Assembly: GCA_031396205.1 (NCBI GenBank)
Contig: JANNKH010000006.1
Span: 186,001-250,000, forward strand
Origin: CAISIP01 sp031396205
GTDB taxonomy: Bacteria; Pseudomonadota; Gammaproteobacteria; Burkholderiales; Burkholderiaceae_C
DNA length: 64,000 nucleotides
Direction: 5' to 3'
In this document: positions 26,126 through 35,185 of the stretch, piece by piece
Layout of the letters: the number at the start of each line of letters is the position of its first letter
How positions within the stretch are numbered: the first letter of the stretch is position 1
Notes under the pieces: generated by a model
The model's input: the letters and a program-made list of their open reading frames with translations, nothing else
Databases searched by the model: none
What the model was told of the DNA's origin: nothing
Program-made: the position numbers and the translations under genes

Positions 26126-27268
26126 ATGAAACGCCTGTGGCTGCTATTTTCCCAAACCGCAACCGTATTGCTGGCGGCGTATTTCGTCGTGGCAACCCTC
26201 AAACCGCAGTGGCTGGGCAAGTCTGCAGTGGGCACCGCCGCCGTGACGCTGGTTGAAGCACCGGCAGTGGCCAGTGGCAATCTGCCCGCCGGCAGTTTTC
26301 GGCTTGCCGCACAAAAAGCCGCTTCGGCGGTAGTCAGCATCAATACCAGCAAGGCCGCCATCCGGGACCCGCGCAGCACCGATCCCTGGTTCCGCTTCTA
26401 CTTCGGCGATCAGGACCAGGAAGCGCGCGCCGGCCTGGGCAGCGGCGTGATCGTGAGTCCGGCCGGCTACATCCTGACCAACAACCATGTCGTAGAAGGG
26501 GCTGACGAGATCGAGGTCATCCTGAACGATAGCCGCAAGGCCCTGGCCAAGGTCATCGGCACCGACCCAGAAACCGATTTGGCGGTACTCAAGATCGACC
26601 TGGACAAACTGCCGGTGTTGGTAATCGGCAATTCGGACGCTGTGCAGGTCGGCGACCAGGTGCTGGCGATTGGCAATCCGTTTGGCGTCGGCCAGACCGT
26701 GACCGGCGGCATCATCAGCGCCCTGGGTCGCAACCAGTTGGGCATCAACACATTCGAGAACTTCATCCAGACTGACGCCGCCATCAATCCGGGCAACTCC
26801 GGCGGTGCACTGGTCGACACCCAGGGGCATCTGCTGGGTATCAATACGGCGATCTACTCGCGTTCCGGTGGTAGCTTGGGCATCGGATTCGCGATTCCGA
26901 TGTCTACGGCCCGCCTGGTGATGGATGGGCTGCTCAAGGACGGGCAGGTTACCCGCGGCTGGATCGGAGTCGAACCCAACGACCTCTCGCCCGAGCTGGC
27001 GGAAACCTTTGGCGTGAAGGCGCGCACGGGAGTGATCATCACCGGCGTACTGCAGAACGGACCCGCTGCGCAGGCCGGCATCCGGCCGGGCGATGTGATC
27101 ACTGCCGTGGCGGGCGACGATGTGCGCAATGTATCGGAATTGTTGACCCGCGTCGCCGGTCTGAAACCGGGCTTGCGTTCTCGATTCAACCTGCAGCGCC
27201 AGGACACGCAGATCGAACTCGACGTGGTTCCAGGCGTCAGGCCCAAACCGCGCCGATCGCCGCGGTAA
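26126..27268 (+). CDS. DegS-like membrane-anchored serine protease (HtrA family)
   Basis: Envelope stress protease, 380 residues. An N-terminal anchor (about 4-24), a trypsin-like domain with His121 (TNNHVVEGA), Asp151 (PETDLAVLKI) and Ser225 (NPGNSGGAL), and one PDZ domain (about 275-370) give the DegS layout rather than two-PDZ DegP. I chose ATG 26126, where the basic-then-hydrophobic anchor begins. It is convergent with tatC, 18 bases apart. In E. coli DegS cuts RseA; whether that holds here is inference. Confidence 0.92.
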   Translation: MKRLWLLFSQTATVLLAAYFVVATLKPQWLGKSAVGTAAVTLVEAPAVASGNLPAGSFRLAAQKAASAVVSINTSKAAIRDPRSTDPWFRFYFGDQDQEARAGLGSGVIVSPAGYILTNNHVVEGADEIEVILNDSRKALAKVIGTDPETDLAVLKIDLDKLPVLVIGNSDAVQVGDQVLAIGNPFGVGQTVTGGIISALGRNQLGINTFENFIQTDAAINPGNSGGALVDTQGHLLGINTAIYSRSGGSLGIGFAIPMSTARLVMDGLLKDGQVTRGWIGVEPNDLSPELAETFGVKARTGVIITGVLQNGPAAQAGIRPGDVITAVAGDDVRNVSELLTRVAGLKPGLRSRFNLQRQDTQIELDVVPGVRPKPRRSPR

Positions 27269-27286
27269 GTCGGCAGGGCGGTGCGT

Positions 27287-28099
27287 TCACGAACCAGTCG
27301 ATCCCGCGTCCTTGTTGCTGTTCTGGTCTTCGTCGTCGGTCGCTTTGGTATTTTTGATGAACCACCGGGCCGCAAATATGCCCGTTTCATACAGCAGACA
27401 CATGGGCACCGCCAGCGCCAGTTGGGAAATTACGTCAGGTGGCGTGATGACGGCAGCGATCACGAACGACAACACGATGAAATAGCCGCGGAACTCCTTC
27501 AACTTTTCGATGCTGACGATGTTCATGCGCGCCAGCAGAACCACGACAATTGGCACCTGGAACGCCACGCCAAAGGCGATGTACAAGCCAAGAATCGCCT
27601 CGACATACGAGGCAATGTCTGGCGTCGCGGCCACGCTGGCCGGCGTCACTGCCTGGATGAATGCAAACATCTTGTCCAGCACAAATAACTGAACAAACGC
27701 GATGCCGATGTAGGCCAATGCGCAGCCAAAGAAAATCAACGGAATGGCCAGGCGCTTTTCGTGGCCGTACAGGCCAGGCGCGACAAAAGCCCAGGCCTGG
27801 TACATCAGCCATGGCAATGCGAGCAATACACCGGCCATCATCAGCACCTTGAGCGGTACGAAAAAAGGCGAGAACACACCAACGGCAATCAGCTTGGCTC
27901 CCGGCGGCATGTGGGCCCGGATCGGCGTGGCAATCAGGTCGATCAGGCCACTGGGGGATGGCCAGACCGCCAGCAATACCATGCATACGACCAGGCCCAC
28001 CAGGCTGTACATCAGGCGGTCACGCAACTCCACCAGGTGCTGGACAAACGGCTGCTCGGTACCGGCGAGTTCGTCTTCTTTGTTGATCGGGTCGGTCAT
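27287..28099 (-). CDS. tatC: Sec-independent translocase subunit TatC
   Basis: Six-helix membrane receptor for twin-arginine signal peptides. The 270-residue protein has the conserved HLVELRDRLMYSL start region and the MYQAWAFVAPGLYGHEKR segment. The six hydrophobic helices are in the normal order, with an acidic/polar C-tail. Start ATG 28099 is chosen (MTDPINKEDEL). Last gene of tatABC and of the long his-tat block. Confidence 0.97.
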   Translation of the reverse strand: MTDPINKEDELAGTEQPFVQHLVELRDRLMYSLVGLVVCMVLLAVWPSPSGLIDLIATPIRAHMPPGAKLIAVGVFSPFFVPLKVLMMAGVLLALPWLMYQAWAFVAPGLYGHEKRLAIPLIFFGCALAYIGIAFVQLFVLDKMFAFIQAVTPASVAATPDIASYVEAILGLYIAFGVAFQVPIVVVLLARMNIVSIEKLKEFRGYFIVLSFVIAAVITPPDVISQLALAVPMCLLYETGIFAARWFIKNTKATDDEDQNSNKDAGSTGS

Positions 28100-28164
28100 C
28101 GTGTCATGTGGGCCCAGCACCCAGCGGAACGCTCATTGCGGGGTGTGCAGAAGTTCCGGTAAGG

Positions 28165-28638
28165 TCAGTTGAGTTTTTGCGGCCGGAACCGGGCCACGCG
28201 CGCGGCGCCCGACAATGCACGCGTGCGAATGCCCGCGCGTGCCTTGTACCAGCTGGGCGTGGTGCCCTGCTTCACGCGCCAGCGCTTGTTCGGATGCCGA
28301 TAGGCCGGATAGGTCACGGGCATTTCAAAGCCATCAGCCAGCTGCGAGTTGTCATCCATTCGTGTCGCATCGGCCCAGGATTTTTCGATCTCGCCGGCGT
28401 TGCTTTGGATCGTGTTGCTCATGTCCTTGGCTGCGTCGGTGACCGTTTCCTTCATCTTCTTGAGTTCGTCAAGGTCCATCGAACGGCTGACCTCTGCCTT
28501 GACGTCTGACACATAGCGCTGCGCTTTTCCCAACAGCATGCCAACCGTACGCGCAACACGTGGCAATTTCTCCGGCCCGATGACGATCAGCGCCACAACG
28601 CCAATCAGCGCCATCTTGGATATGCCGAGGTCGATCAC
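28165..28638 (-). CDS. tatB: Sec-independent translocase subunit TatB
   Basis: Forms the signal-peptide receptor with TatC. The 157-residue protein starts at a GTG with MIDLGISKMALIGVVALIVIGPEKLP, here split as a membrane helix followed by the GPEKLPR hinge and a long amphipathic helix. The C-terminal half (after about residue 100) is basic and poorly conserved. It lies 19 bases after tatA. Confidence 0.94.
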   Translation of the reverse strand: MIDLGISKMALIGVVALIVIGPEKLPRVARTVGMLLGKAQRYVSDVKAEVSRSMDLDELKKMKETVTDAAKDMSNTIQSNAGEIEKSWADATRMDDNSQLADGFEMPVTYPAYRHPNKRWRVKQGTTPSWYKARAGIRTRALSGAARVARFRPQKLN

Positions 28639-28657
28639 GACGCCACCACCCGGCCGA

Positions 28658-28903
28658 TCACGATTTCTGCTTGGCTTCCACGTCGATCGTGGTCTTTTCG
28701 GACGGTTGCGCGCCGTTGGATACCTGCGCCGTGGGGCCGGCCGGCTTGTCGTCGGCTGACGCAGTGGCATCCTTCATGCCGTCCTTGAAGCCCTTGACCG
28801 CGCCGCCAAGGTCACCGCCCATGTTCTTGAGCTTCTTGGTGCCAAAGACCATGACCACGATCAGCAGCACGATCAGCCAATGCCAGATTGAAAACGAACC
28901 CAT
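28658..28903 (-). CDS. tatA: Sec-independent translocase subunit TatA
   Basis: Pore-forming Tat component. The 81-residue protein has the single helix IWHWLIVLLIVVMVFGTKKL followed by the FGTKKL hinge and the amphipathic GGDLGGAVKGFKDGMKDA segment, then a charged tail. Full length. Confidence 0.96.
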   Translation of the reverse strand: MGSFSIWHWLIVLLIVVMVFGTKKLKNMGGDLGGAVKGFKDGMKDATASADDKPAGPTAQVSNGAQPSEKTTIDVEAKQKS

Positions 28904-28972
28904 TTTTAACTCCTAAGCAATTAGCCGAATTTTAGACCGCCGCACCGCCAGCGCGCCAATAGCCCTTTGGGA

Positions 28973-29332
28973 TCAGCCGCGCAACCAGGGCCGCGGTCCA
29001 CCCATGACATGCACGTGCAGATGCCGGACCTCCTGCCCGCCTTCGACGCCGGTGTTGCTGACTATCCGGAACCCACCGTCCGGATAGGGTCTGCAACCCT
29101 CCTGCAGAGCCAGTTTCGGCGCCAGCGTCATCATGTGACCCAGCAGGTCAGCATGCTCCGGCCCGAGTTGCGCGAACGACGGAATATGCTGTTTTGGGAT
29201 CATCAGGAAGTGCACCGGCGCCCATGGATGGATATCGTGAAAGGCAAAAATCTGATCGTCTTCATGAACCTTGCGCGACGGGATCTTGCCCTGCGCGATC
29301 TTGCAGAACAGGCAATCTGGATCATGCACCAC
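28973..29332 (-). CDS. HIT-family purine nucleoside phosphoramidase
   Basis: A 119-residue HinT-like hydrolase of AMP-lysine type substrates. It has CLFCKIAQGKIPS near the start and the histidine triad HLHVHV near the C-terminus (about 104-109), which contains the nucleophile. Length is typical. It sits between DUF4870 and tatA in the his-tat block, a conserved betaproteobacterial position. Confidence 0.94.
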   Translation of the reverse strand: MVHDPDCLFCKIAQGKIPSRKVHEDDQIFAFHDIHPWAPVHFLMIPKQHIPSFAQLGPEHADLLGHMMTLAPKLALQEGCRPYPDGGFRIVSNTGVEGGQEVRHLHVHVMGGPRPWLRG

Positions 29333-29347
29333 CGTGGAATCCCCCTG

Positions 29348-29737
29348 TCAGGCGCCAACGGCCTGGTTGTTGTTCATTGCCACCATACCTTTGACGATCC
29401 GGTACAGGAACCAGATCGACACCAGCAGCCACGCCAGCATGCCAGGCATGATGAACAGCAGGAATAATGGCGCCGTCAGCAGATACAGCAACCCGGCCAG
29501 AATGACCGAACGGATGCGCCAGGAAAAATGCGAGGCCTGCCAGGTTCCCTCCGCCTCGGGTTTTTTCACCAGGTCGATCACCAACGCGACCACCAGCAAC
29601 AACGCACCCGCCTGCGCGCCGGGGATGATCGCCCCGACCGCGACGATCAGATGCAGCACATAGCTCAGCCACCCCACTGACTTGAGCGCCTGTGCCTGCT
29701 CCTCGCCCTTGGGCACTACATCGATCACATCCGTCAT
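29348..29737 (-). CDS. DUF4870-type small membrane protein
   Basis: A 129-residue integral membrane protein of unknown role, consistent with the DUF4870 family. Hydrophobic segments fall at about 25-45, 50-65 and 75-110, with the tail VSIWFLYRIVKGMVAMNN matching the family C-terminus. The start codon overlaps the hisE stop as ATGA, so it is translationally coupled to the histidine genes. Confidence 0.8.
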   Translation of the reverse strand: MTDVIDVVPKGEEQAQALKSVGWLSYVLHLIVAVGAIIPGAQAGALLLVVALVIDLVKKPEAEGTWQASHFSWRIRSVILAGLLYLLTAPLFLLFIMPGMLAWLLVSIWFLYRIVKGMVAMNNNQAVGA

Positions 29738-30177
29738 AACGCTCCTCCTTGGTCAGGCCCCGCCCACGAGCCTTCGCGCGCAATCGCCTTGCGCAGGGCC
29801 TTTTCCTCGATGCCGCTGGTTCCTTCACGATGGGCCAATTCTGCCAATACATCGGACGGCCGCAACCCGTAATGGGCCAGCGCCACCATGCAATGGAACC
29901 ACAGGTCGGCCATTTCACCAACCAGTCGACCCTTGCAGGCGTCCACACCAACGCCGGTGTGCAGCGCAAGCTCCAGGTCCTTGGCTGCCATCACGGCCTC
30001 GGTGGACTCTTCGCCGATCTTCTTCAGGAACGCATCGGGCGCGCGGTGCAGCAGTCGCGCCACGTAGCTTGCGCCGGGATCGCCACCGCGATCGGGACGG
30101 CGGCTTTCAATGATGGTCGCCAACCGCGACATCACGTCGGTTGCGTACTTGTCGTGGTCGGTGGAAGCGTGGGGCAT
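29734..30177 (-). CDS. hisE: Phosphoribosyl-ATP pyrophosphatase
   Basis: Second step of histidine synthesis, PR-ATP to PR-AMP. The 147-residue protein is an all-alpha MazG-like pyrophosphatase with the KKIGEESTEAVMAAKD metal-binding motif and EMADLWFH. It is separate from hisI, as in most betaproteobacteria. It starts six bases after hisI and overlaps DUF4870. Confidence 0.96.
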   Translation of the reverse strand: MPHASTDHDKYATDVMSRLATIIESRRPDRGGDPGASYVARLLHRAPDAFLKKIGEESTEAVMAAKDLELALHTGVGVDACKGRLVGEMADLWFHCMVALAHYGLRPSDVLAELAHREGTSGIEEKALRKAIAREGSWAGPDQGGAL

Positions 30178-30183
30178 GTCGGG

Positions 30184-30585
30184 CTACCTGTAGATCGTTT
30201 CCGGGTCTTTCAATACCGCGTCGGTGATTTCCCAGCCCCTCTGATTATCAGTACCGACAAGGCGCTGAAAGAAGCAACTGTGGCGACCGGTGTGACAGGC
30301 GATGCCGGGCACATGGCCGGTCTGCGTCACCGTGAGCAGCACAACATCGTTGTCGCAATCGAGCCGTATGCCATGCACCTGTTGCACATGGCCCGACTCC
30401 TCGCCCTTGAACCACAATCTGGAACGGGACCGGCTGAAGTAAACAGCGCGTCCCGTGGCCGCCGTTCGCTCCAACGCCTCGCGATTCATCCAGGCAAACA
30501 TCAGCACATCGCCCGTCGCCTGCTCCTGCGCGATCACCGGCACCAGACCCGCTGCATCCCATTTGACATGATCCAACCAGTTCAT
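30184..30585 (-). CDS. hisI: Phosphoribosyl-AMP cyclohydrolase
   Basis: Zinc- and magnesium-dependent ring opening of PR-AMP. The 133-residue protein has the metal motif LDCDNDVVLLTV (Asp cluster) and the zinc-ligand segment ACHTGRHSCFF, plus LWFKGEESGHVQ. Length and motifs are complete. Confidence 0.97.
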   Translation of the reverse strand: MNWLDHVKWDAAGLVPVIAQEQATGDVLMFAWMNREALERTAATGRAVYFSRSRSRLWFKGEESGHVQQVHGIRLDCDNDVVLLTVTQTGHVPGIACHTGRHSCFFQRLVGTDNQRGWEITDAVLKDPETIYR

Positions 30586-30660
30586 GGGACTATTGTCGGC
30601 GATCGACCACTGCCGTTGCGGCCGGTGCGCGCATTCGCGGTAGACCGGGCGGGGGTTTAG

Positions 30661-31461
30661 TCAGATCCGTACGGAGATGTTGCGCGCGCGCATGTGCTGC
30701 TTGGCCTGCAACACGCTGTAATCGCCGTAATGAAAGATGCTCGCCGCGAGTACGGCGTCCGCGCCGCCAAGTTGTATGCCGTCGGCCAGGTGGTCCAGAT
30801 TGCCGACGCCGCCCGACGCAATGACCGGAACATCGATCGCGTCGCTGACGGCGCGGGTCAGTTCCAGGTCGAACCCGGACCTGGTTCCATCGCGGTCCAT
30901 GCTGGTGAGCAGGATTTCCCCCGCGCCGCGGCGGGCCATTTCAGTAGCCCAGGCAACCGCGTCGAGCCCGGTGTTGGTGCGGCCGCCGTGGCTGAAAACA
31001 TCCCATCCCGGCCCCACCGGCACGCCGTCGACCCCGCGGCGCTGCTCCTCGGGCGCGGTCCTGCGTTTAGCGTCGATGGCCACGACGATGCATTGCGAGC
31101 CATATTTGCCCGACACATCGTCAATAAGGCGCGGCCTGGCGATCGCAGCGGAATTGAAGCTCGTCTTGTCGGCGCCGGCATTGAGCAGACGACGTACATC
31201 CTCCACGCTGCGCACGCCGCCGCCGACCGTCAGGGGTATGAATACCTGGGCTGCCACGGCCTCGATGATGTGCAAGATCATGTCGCGTCCGTCGCTGGTG
31301 GCGGTGATGTCGAGAAACGTCAGTTCATCGGCGCCCTGTTCGTCGTAGCGCGCAGCGATCTCGACCGGATCACCGGCGTCTCTCAATGCCACGAAATTGA
31401 CGCCCTTGACGACCCTGCCGCCAGTGACATCAAGGCAAGGAATGATGCGTTTGGCCAGCAT
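30661..31461 (-). CDS. hisF: Imidazole glycerol phosphate synthase cyclase subunit
   Basis: TIM-barrel subunit that closes the imidazole ring, fed with ammonia by HisH. The 266-residue protein starts MLAKRIIPCLDV, with catalytic Asp11 in CLDV and the second Asp in the VVAIDAKR strand. I chose ATG 31461; the upstream open frame has no family similarity. It starts 16 bases after hisA. Confidence 0.97.
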   Translation of the reverse strand: MLAKRIIPCLDVTGGRVVKGVNFVALRDAGDPVEIAARYDEQGADELTFLDITATSDGRDMILHIIEAVAAQVFIPLTVGGGVRSVEDVRRLLNAGADKTSFNSAAIARPRLIDDVSGKYGSQCIVVAIDAKRRTAPEEQRRGVDGVPVGPGWDVFSHGGRTNTGLDAVAWATEMARRGAGEILLTSMDRDGTRSGFDLELTRAVSDAIDVPVIASGGVGNLDHLADGIQLGGADAVLAASIFHYGDYSVLQAKQHMRARNISVRI

Positions 31462-31477
31462 CGGCGCCCTCGCGGCG

Positions 31478-32218
31478 TCAGCCGTTGAGTTCGTCAGCAC
31501 GGGCCTGGGCCGCGGCGAAATCGAGGTCGCCACTATAAATGGCACGACCACAGATGACACCCTCGACACCTTCGCCTTCTACTGCGCACAAGGCTTCGAT
31601 GTCGGCCATGTTGTACAGGCCCCCCGATGCAATGACCGGGATTGTCAGCGCCTGGGCCAGTTTGACCGTCGCTTCAACATTGATTCCGGATAGCATGCCG
31701 TCGCGTCCGATATCGGTGTAGATGATGGACTCGACGCCGTAGTCCTCGAATTTCTTGCCCAGGTCGACCACGTCGTGCCGGGTCAGCTTGCTCCAGCCGT
31801 CGGTGGCGATCTTCCCATCCTTGGCGTCGAGCCCGACGATGATGTGGCCGCCGAATGCGGTGCAGGCGTCCTGCAGGAAGCCCGGATTCTTGACCGCAGC
31901 CGTGCCGATGATCACGTAGCGCAGCCCGGCATCGAGGTAACGCTCGATGGTGTCGAGGTCGCGGATGCCGCCACCGAGTTGTACATCGACTTCGCTGCCG
32001 ACCTCCTTCAGGATCCGGCGGATCGCCAGTTCGTTCTTGGGGTGACCCGCAAATGCACCGTTGAGATCGACCAGATGCAGCCTGCGCGCGCCCTTGCTGA
32101 CCCAACTGCGCGCCATGACGGGGGGGTCCTCGCCAAAGATGGTCGACTGGTCCATGTCGCCCTGCTTGAGGCGAACACAATGGCCGTCTTTCAGGTCAAT
32201 TGCAGGAATGAGCAGCAT
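31478..32218 (-). CDS. hisA: ProFAR isomerase
   Basis: TIM-barrel isomerase of the fourth histidine step. The 246-residue protein starts MLLIPAIDLKDGHCVRL, with Asp8 as the general base. The acid Asp lies in the second-half strand YTDIGRDGM (about 125-135). Full length, 23 bases after hisH. Confidence 0.97.
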   Translation of the reverse strand: MLLIPAIDLKDGHCVRLKQGDMDQSTIFGEDPPVMARSWVSKGARRLHLVDLNGAFAGHPKNELAIRRILKEVGSEVDVQLGGGIRDLDTIERYLDAGLRYVIIGTAAVKNPGFLQDACTAFGGHIIVGLDAKDGKIATDGWSKLTRHDVVDLGKKFEDYGVESIIYTDIGRDGMLSGINVEATVKLAQALTIPVIASGGLYNMADIEALCAVEGEGVEGVICGRAIYSGDLDFAAAQARADELNG

Positions 32219-32241
32219 GGTGCGCGGATGGCTGGGAGGAA

Positions 32242-32934
32242 TCAGGGCTTCCAGCGAAGGAAGTTTTGGTAAAGCGCAAGGCCTTGGTCAGCACTCTTTT
32301 CGGGATGGAACTGGGTTGCAAAAATATTATCGCGCGCAACCGCCGCCGTAAAGCGATCCCCATAGTCGGCCTCTCCCGCGCTGTGGCGCGCATCAGACGG
32401 TCGGGCATAGTAGCTGTGCACGAAATAATAGTAACTGGCATCTTCGATCCCATGCCACAACGGATGCACCTGCCCCCGATGCCGCGTCTGGAACACCGGG
32501 TTCCATCCCATGTGCGGCACCTTGAAACGGCTGCCATCGGCCTGCAGGCGGCCATGCAGATCGAATCGGACGACGTCACCCGGTATCAGCCCCAGCCCAG
32601 GCGTTCCGGCGCCATCGTCGCCGCGCAGCCCCTCCTCGCTATGGTCGAGCAGCATCTGCATGCCCACGCACACGCCGAACAGTGGCTTGGACCGGGCGGC
32701 CTCCAGCACCGGCACAAGCAGGCCGGAATCGCGCAACTCGCGCATGCAATCGGCTATGGCGCCCTGCCCGGGCAACACCACCCGCTCTGCGGCATGGATC
32801 AGTTCCGGGTCGGAGGTGACAAATACCTGATGACCGTCGCCTGCAGCCGCCACCTGCACCGCGTTGGCAACCGAGCGCAGGTTGCCCATGCCATAGTCGA
32901 CGACCGCGACCGTCTTGTTGGTTGCCGATGCCAT
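32242..32934 (-). CDS. hisH: Imidazole glycerol phosphate synthase glutaminase subunit
   Basis: Class I glutamine amidotransferase that supplies ammonia to HisF. The 230-residue protein has the nucleophile Cys89 in FGVCVGMQM and the His210/Glu212 pair in FHPEKS. Length is slightly above the usual 200-215, owing to a loop near residues 105-125. Confidence 0.97.
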   Translation of the reverse strand: MASATNKTVAVVDYGMGNLRSVANAVQVAAAGDGHQVFVTSDPELIHAAERVVLPGQGAIADCMRELRDSGLLVPVLEAARSKPLFGVCVGMQMLLDHSEEGLRGDDGAGTPGLGLIPGDVVRFDLHGRLQADGSRFKVPHMGWNPVFQTRHRGQVHPLWHGIEDASYYYFVHSYYARPSDARHSAGEADYGDRFTAAVARDNIFATQFHPEKSADQGLALYQNFLRWKP

Positions 32935-32987
32935 GGTGGTTCGTCAGCAGTCGCTGTGTCGGCACGCCACGGTTGTCAATGCAGCGC

Positions 32988-33608
32988 TCAGAGCGAGCCC
33001 TTGGTCGACGCGATGGCGCCCGCAGCGCGCGGATCGACCTCGACCGCCTGGCGCAGCGCACGCGCGAACGCCTTGAATACCGACTCGCACTGGTGGTGCG
33101 CGTTCTCGCCGCGCAGGTTGTCGATATGCAGTGTCACGAAGGCATGGTTCGCGAACCCCTGGAAGAACTCATGCGCCAACTGGCTGTCGAAGCTGCCGAT
33201 CATGCCGCTCTTGAACGGCACCTGCATGATCAGGCCCGGACGCCCTGAAAAATCGATCACGACGCGGCTCAGTGCCTCGTCCAGCGGTACATAGGCGTGG
33301 CCAAAGCGACGGATGCCCTTGCGATCGCCCAGCGCCTTGTGCATGGCCTGGCCGAGTGTGATGCCGACGTCTTCCACGGTATGGTGGCCGTCGATATGCA
33401 GATCGCCATCGGCCTGAACGTCCAGATCGACCAGCGCGTGGCGTGCGATCTGGTCCAGCATATGGTCGAAAAAACCGATGCCGGTGTGCAGCGCCGACCG
33501 ACCGCTGCCATCCAGAACGAGTCGCACCGCGATGCGGGTCTCGGCGGTATTGCGGGTGACCTGCGCGAATCGCGGCGCTGCACTGGACGCAATGGGTTCG
33601 GTAGTCAC
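32988..33608 (-). CDS. hisB: Imidazoleglycerol-phosphate dehydratase
   Basis: Manganese-dependent dehydratase, the monofunctional form without a phosphatase domain. The 206-residue protein has the duplicated His-rich motifs GFFDHMLDQ and DGHHTVEDVG. I chose GTG 33608 because the AAGGAG Shine-Dalgarno is five bases away and the codon overlaps the hisC stop as GTGA. The in-frame GTG at 33614 sits inside the Shine-Dalgarno itself. Confidence 0.96.
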   Translation of the reverse strand: MTTEPIASSAAPRFAQVTRNTAETRIAVRLVLDGSGRSALHTGIGFFDHMLDQIARHALVDLDVQADGDLHIDGHHTVEDVGITLGQAMHKALGDRKGIRRFGHAYVPLDEALSRVVIDFSGRPGLIMQVPFKSGMIGSFDSQLAHEFFQGFANHAFVTLHIDNLRGENAHHQCESVFKAFARALRQAVEVDPRAAGAIASTKGSL

Positions 33609-34714
33609 AGACACTCCTTCAATGCAGCCACCATGGCCCGATTCTCCTCTGGCAGGCCAACGGTCAGCCGCAGGCAGCCGGCCAGCAGCGGATGCAGGTT
33701 CGATACGTTCTTGATCAGCACACCGCGTGCCCGCATGCCGGCGAAGGCGGCAGCCGCGGCGTCACCACCGAGATCGCGATTGGGCAGTCGCAGCAAGATC
33801 ATGTTGGCGTCGCTGCGGAACACCCGCACGCCGGGCAGCGCGGACAACTGCGCCATCAGCCACTCCCGCTGCGCGACGATCTCGCGCGCCTGCGCCGCAA
33901 AGACCTCGCGGTGCTCCAGCGCAAACAATGCGCATTCGGCGTTGAGTACGCTGACGTTGTAGGGCGGTCGCACCTTGTCCAGCTCGGCAATCAGCGCCCT
34001 GGCCCCGATCAGGTAGCCGATGCGCACACCGGCCAGGCCAAACTTGCTCATGGTGCGCATCAGCAGCACATGGCGATGCTGCGCAAGGCGGTCGATATAA
34101 CTGCGGCCCGCGAATGGCTGGTAGGCCTCGTCGATCACGACAAAACCTGGCGCCGCGCAGATGATCGTTTCGATCACCGCGTCGTCCCACAGGTTGGCCG
34201 AGGGGTTGTTCGGATAGGCCAGATAGATGATGGACGGCTGGTGCTGGTGGATCGCCTGCAGCATCGCATCCCGGTCGAGCTCGAAGTCGTCGGAGAGCGG
34301 CACGCCAAAGAACCGCAGCCCCTGCAAATGCGCGCTCATCGCATACATGACGAATCCGGGAACCGGCGCCAGGACGGTCGCACCGGGAACGTCACAGGCC
34401 ATCGCCAGCAGCGAAATCAGTTCGTCCGATCCGTTGCCCAGCATCAGGTCGAATCCCTCGGGTACCTGCGCGTAATCGTGCAGCGCGCGCCGCAGGTCCT
34501 GCGTCCGACGGCCGGGGTAGCGGTTGAGCGCCACCGCGCCCAGGCGCTGCCCCAGTTGCTGCTGCAGTTGCTCGGACAGGCGGTGCGGATTCTCCATCGC
34601 GTCGAGTTTGCGTAACCCGGCAGAGTCCTGTACCGCATAGGCATGCATGGACGTCACATCGGTTCGGACATGGCGCGCTATCAGGTCGGGCAGTTCGGCA
34701 GCGGTGTGGGACAT
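33605..34714 (-). CDS. hisC: Histidinol-phosphate aminotransferase
   Basis: PLP-dependent fold-type I aminotransferase, 369 residues. The PLP lysine is Lys224 in MSKFGLAG; YPNNPSANLW and IDEAYQPF give the other cofactor contacts. It starts 69 bases after the unidentified gene that separates it from hisD, and its stop overlaps hisB. Confidence 0.96.
   Translation of the reverse strand: MSHTAAELPDLIARHVRTDVTSMHAYAVQDSAGLRKLDAMENPHRLSEQLQQQLGQRLGAVALNRYPGRRTQDLRRALHDYAQVPEGFDLMLGNGSDELISLLAMACDVPGATVLAPVPGFVMYAMSAHLQGLRFFGVPLSDDFELDRDAMLQAIHQHQPSIIYLAYPNNPSANLWDDAVIETIICAAPGFVVIDEAYQPFAGRSYIDRLAQHRHVLLMRTMSKFGLAGVRIGYLIGARALIAELDKVRPPYNVSVLNAECALFALEHREVFAAQAREIVAQREWLMAQLSALPGVRVFRSDANMILLRLPNRDLGGDAAAAAFAGMRARGVLIKNVSNLHPLLAGCLRLTVGLPEENRAMVAALKECL
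33614..33619 (-). promoter_or_regulatory. Shine-Dalgarno of hisB (decides the start)
   Basis: AAGGAG on the minus strand ends at 33614. It is five bases from GTG 33608 and overlaps the alternative GTG at 33614, so it favours the shorter form of HisB. Confidence 0.65.
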
Positions 34715-34783
34715 GGGAAAACGGGTGCCGTGGAGTCAGGTATCTATGGTTATGGTGCGGGCCAGCTGCGAAGGGTGTCGGCT

Positions 34784-35185
34784 TCAGCAGGCGTAGGCCG
34801 CAATCAGCGCGTTGACCAACACCAACTGTACCGGCATGTCGGCCTCATACAGGCCGGCATTGCGCTTGAGTTCGCCGTCAAACAGTGGTTTGGCCATGCG
34901 CGGCTCCAGTCGGCGGCCGTTCAGGCACATCAGCGGCTTGGCGCCGGCGCGCACCACATGCGCGTGCGCTTCCAGAGCGCCTTCCATCGCGCCCACGAGG
35001 TAGTACTGCACGAAGATCTCGCCATGCTCCTTGTCCGTCGCCTCGAGTCCGCGCAATTCACGAATGCTGATGGCCGAGGAAGCATCGGCCAGCAAGGCCA
35101 GCGCACAAGCCGCCATGGTATTGCGCAGGGTCGTGGTTCGCCAGTCACGGCGTGACCGTTTCTTGGTGCTTGGTGGATACGTCAT
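34784..35185 (-). CDS. Unidentified secreted protein inside the his operon
   Basis: A 133-residue protein I cannot assign with confidence. The N-terminus is very basic (KKRSRRDWR, residues 8-16), followed by a short hydrophobic stretch around MAACALALLADASSA (about 24-38), which looks like a signal sequence. The body has an FVQYYLVGAMEGALEAH segment, one mid Cys (LMCLNG) and a terminal Cys in VNALIAAYAC. This layout faintly resembles Rap1a/Tai-type periplasmic immunity proteins; that is inference. Its ATG overlaps the hisD stop as ATGA, so it is translated with the histidine genes. Confidence 0.7.
   Translation of the reverse strand: MTYPPSTKKRSRRDWRTTTLRNTMAACALALLADASSAISIRELRGLEATDKEHGEIFVQYYLVGAMEGALEAHAHVVRAGAKPLMCLNGRRLEPRMAKPLFDGELKRNAGLYEADMPVQLVLVNALIAAYAC

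Noticed and set aside
35120..35185. Twin-arginine signal in the unidentified his-operon protein (SRRDWR)
   Set aside because: The hydrophobic stretch begins about ten residues after the arginine pair and the consensus Phe/Leu positions do not match, so a Tat substrate call is not justified.
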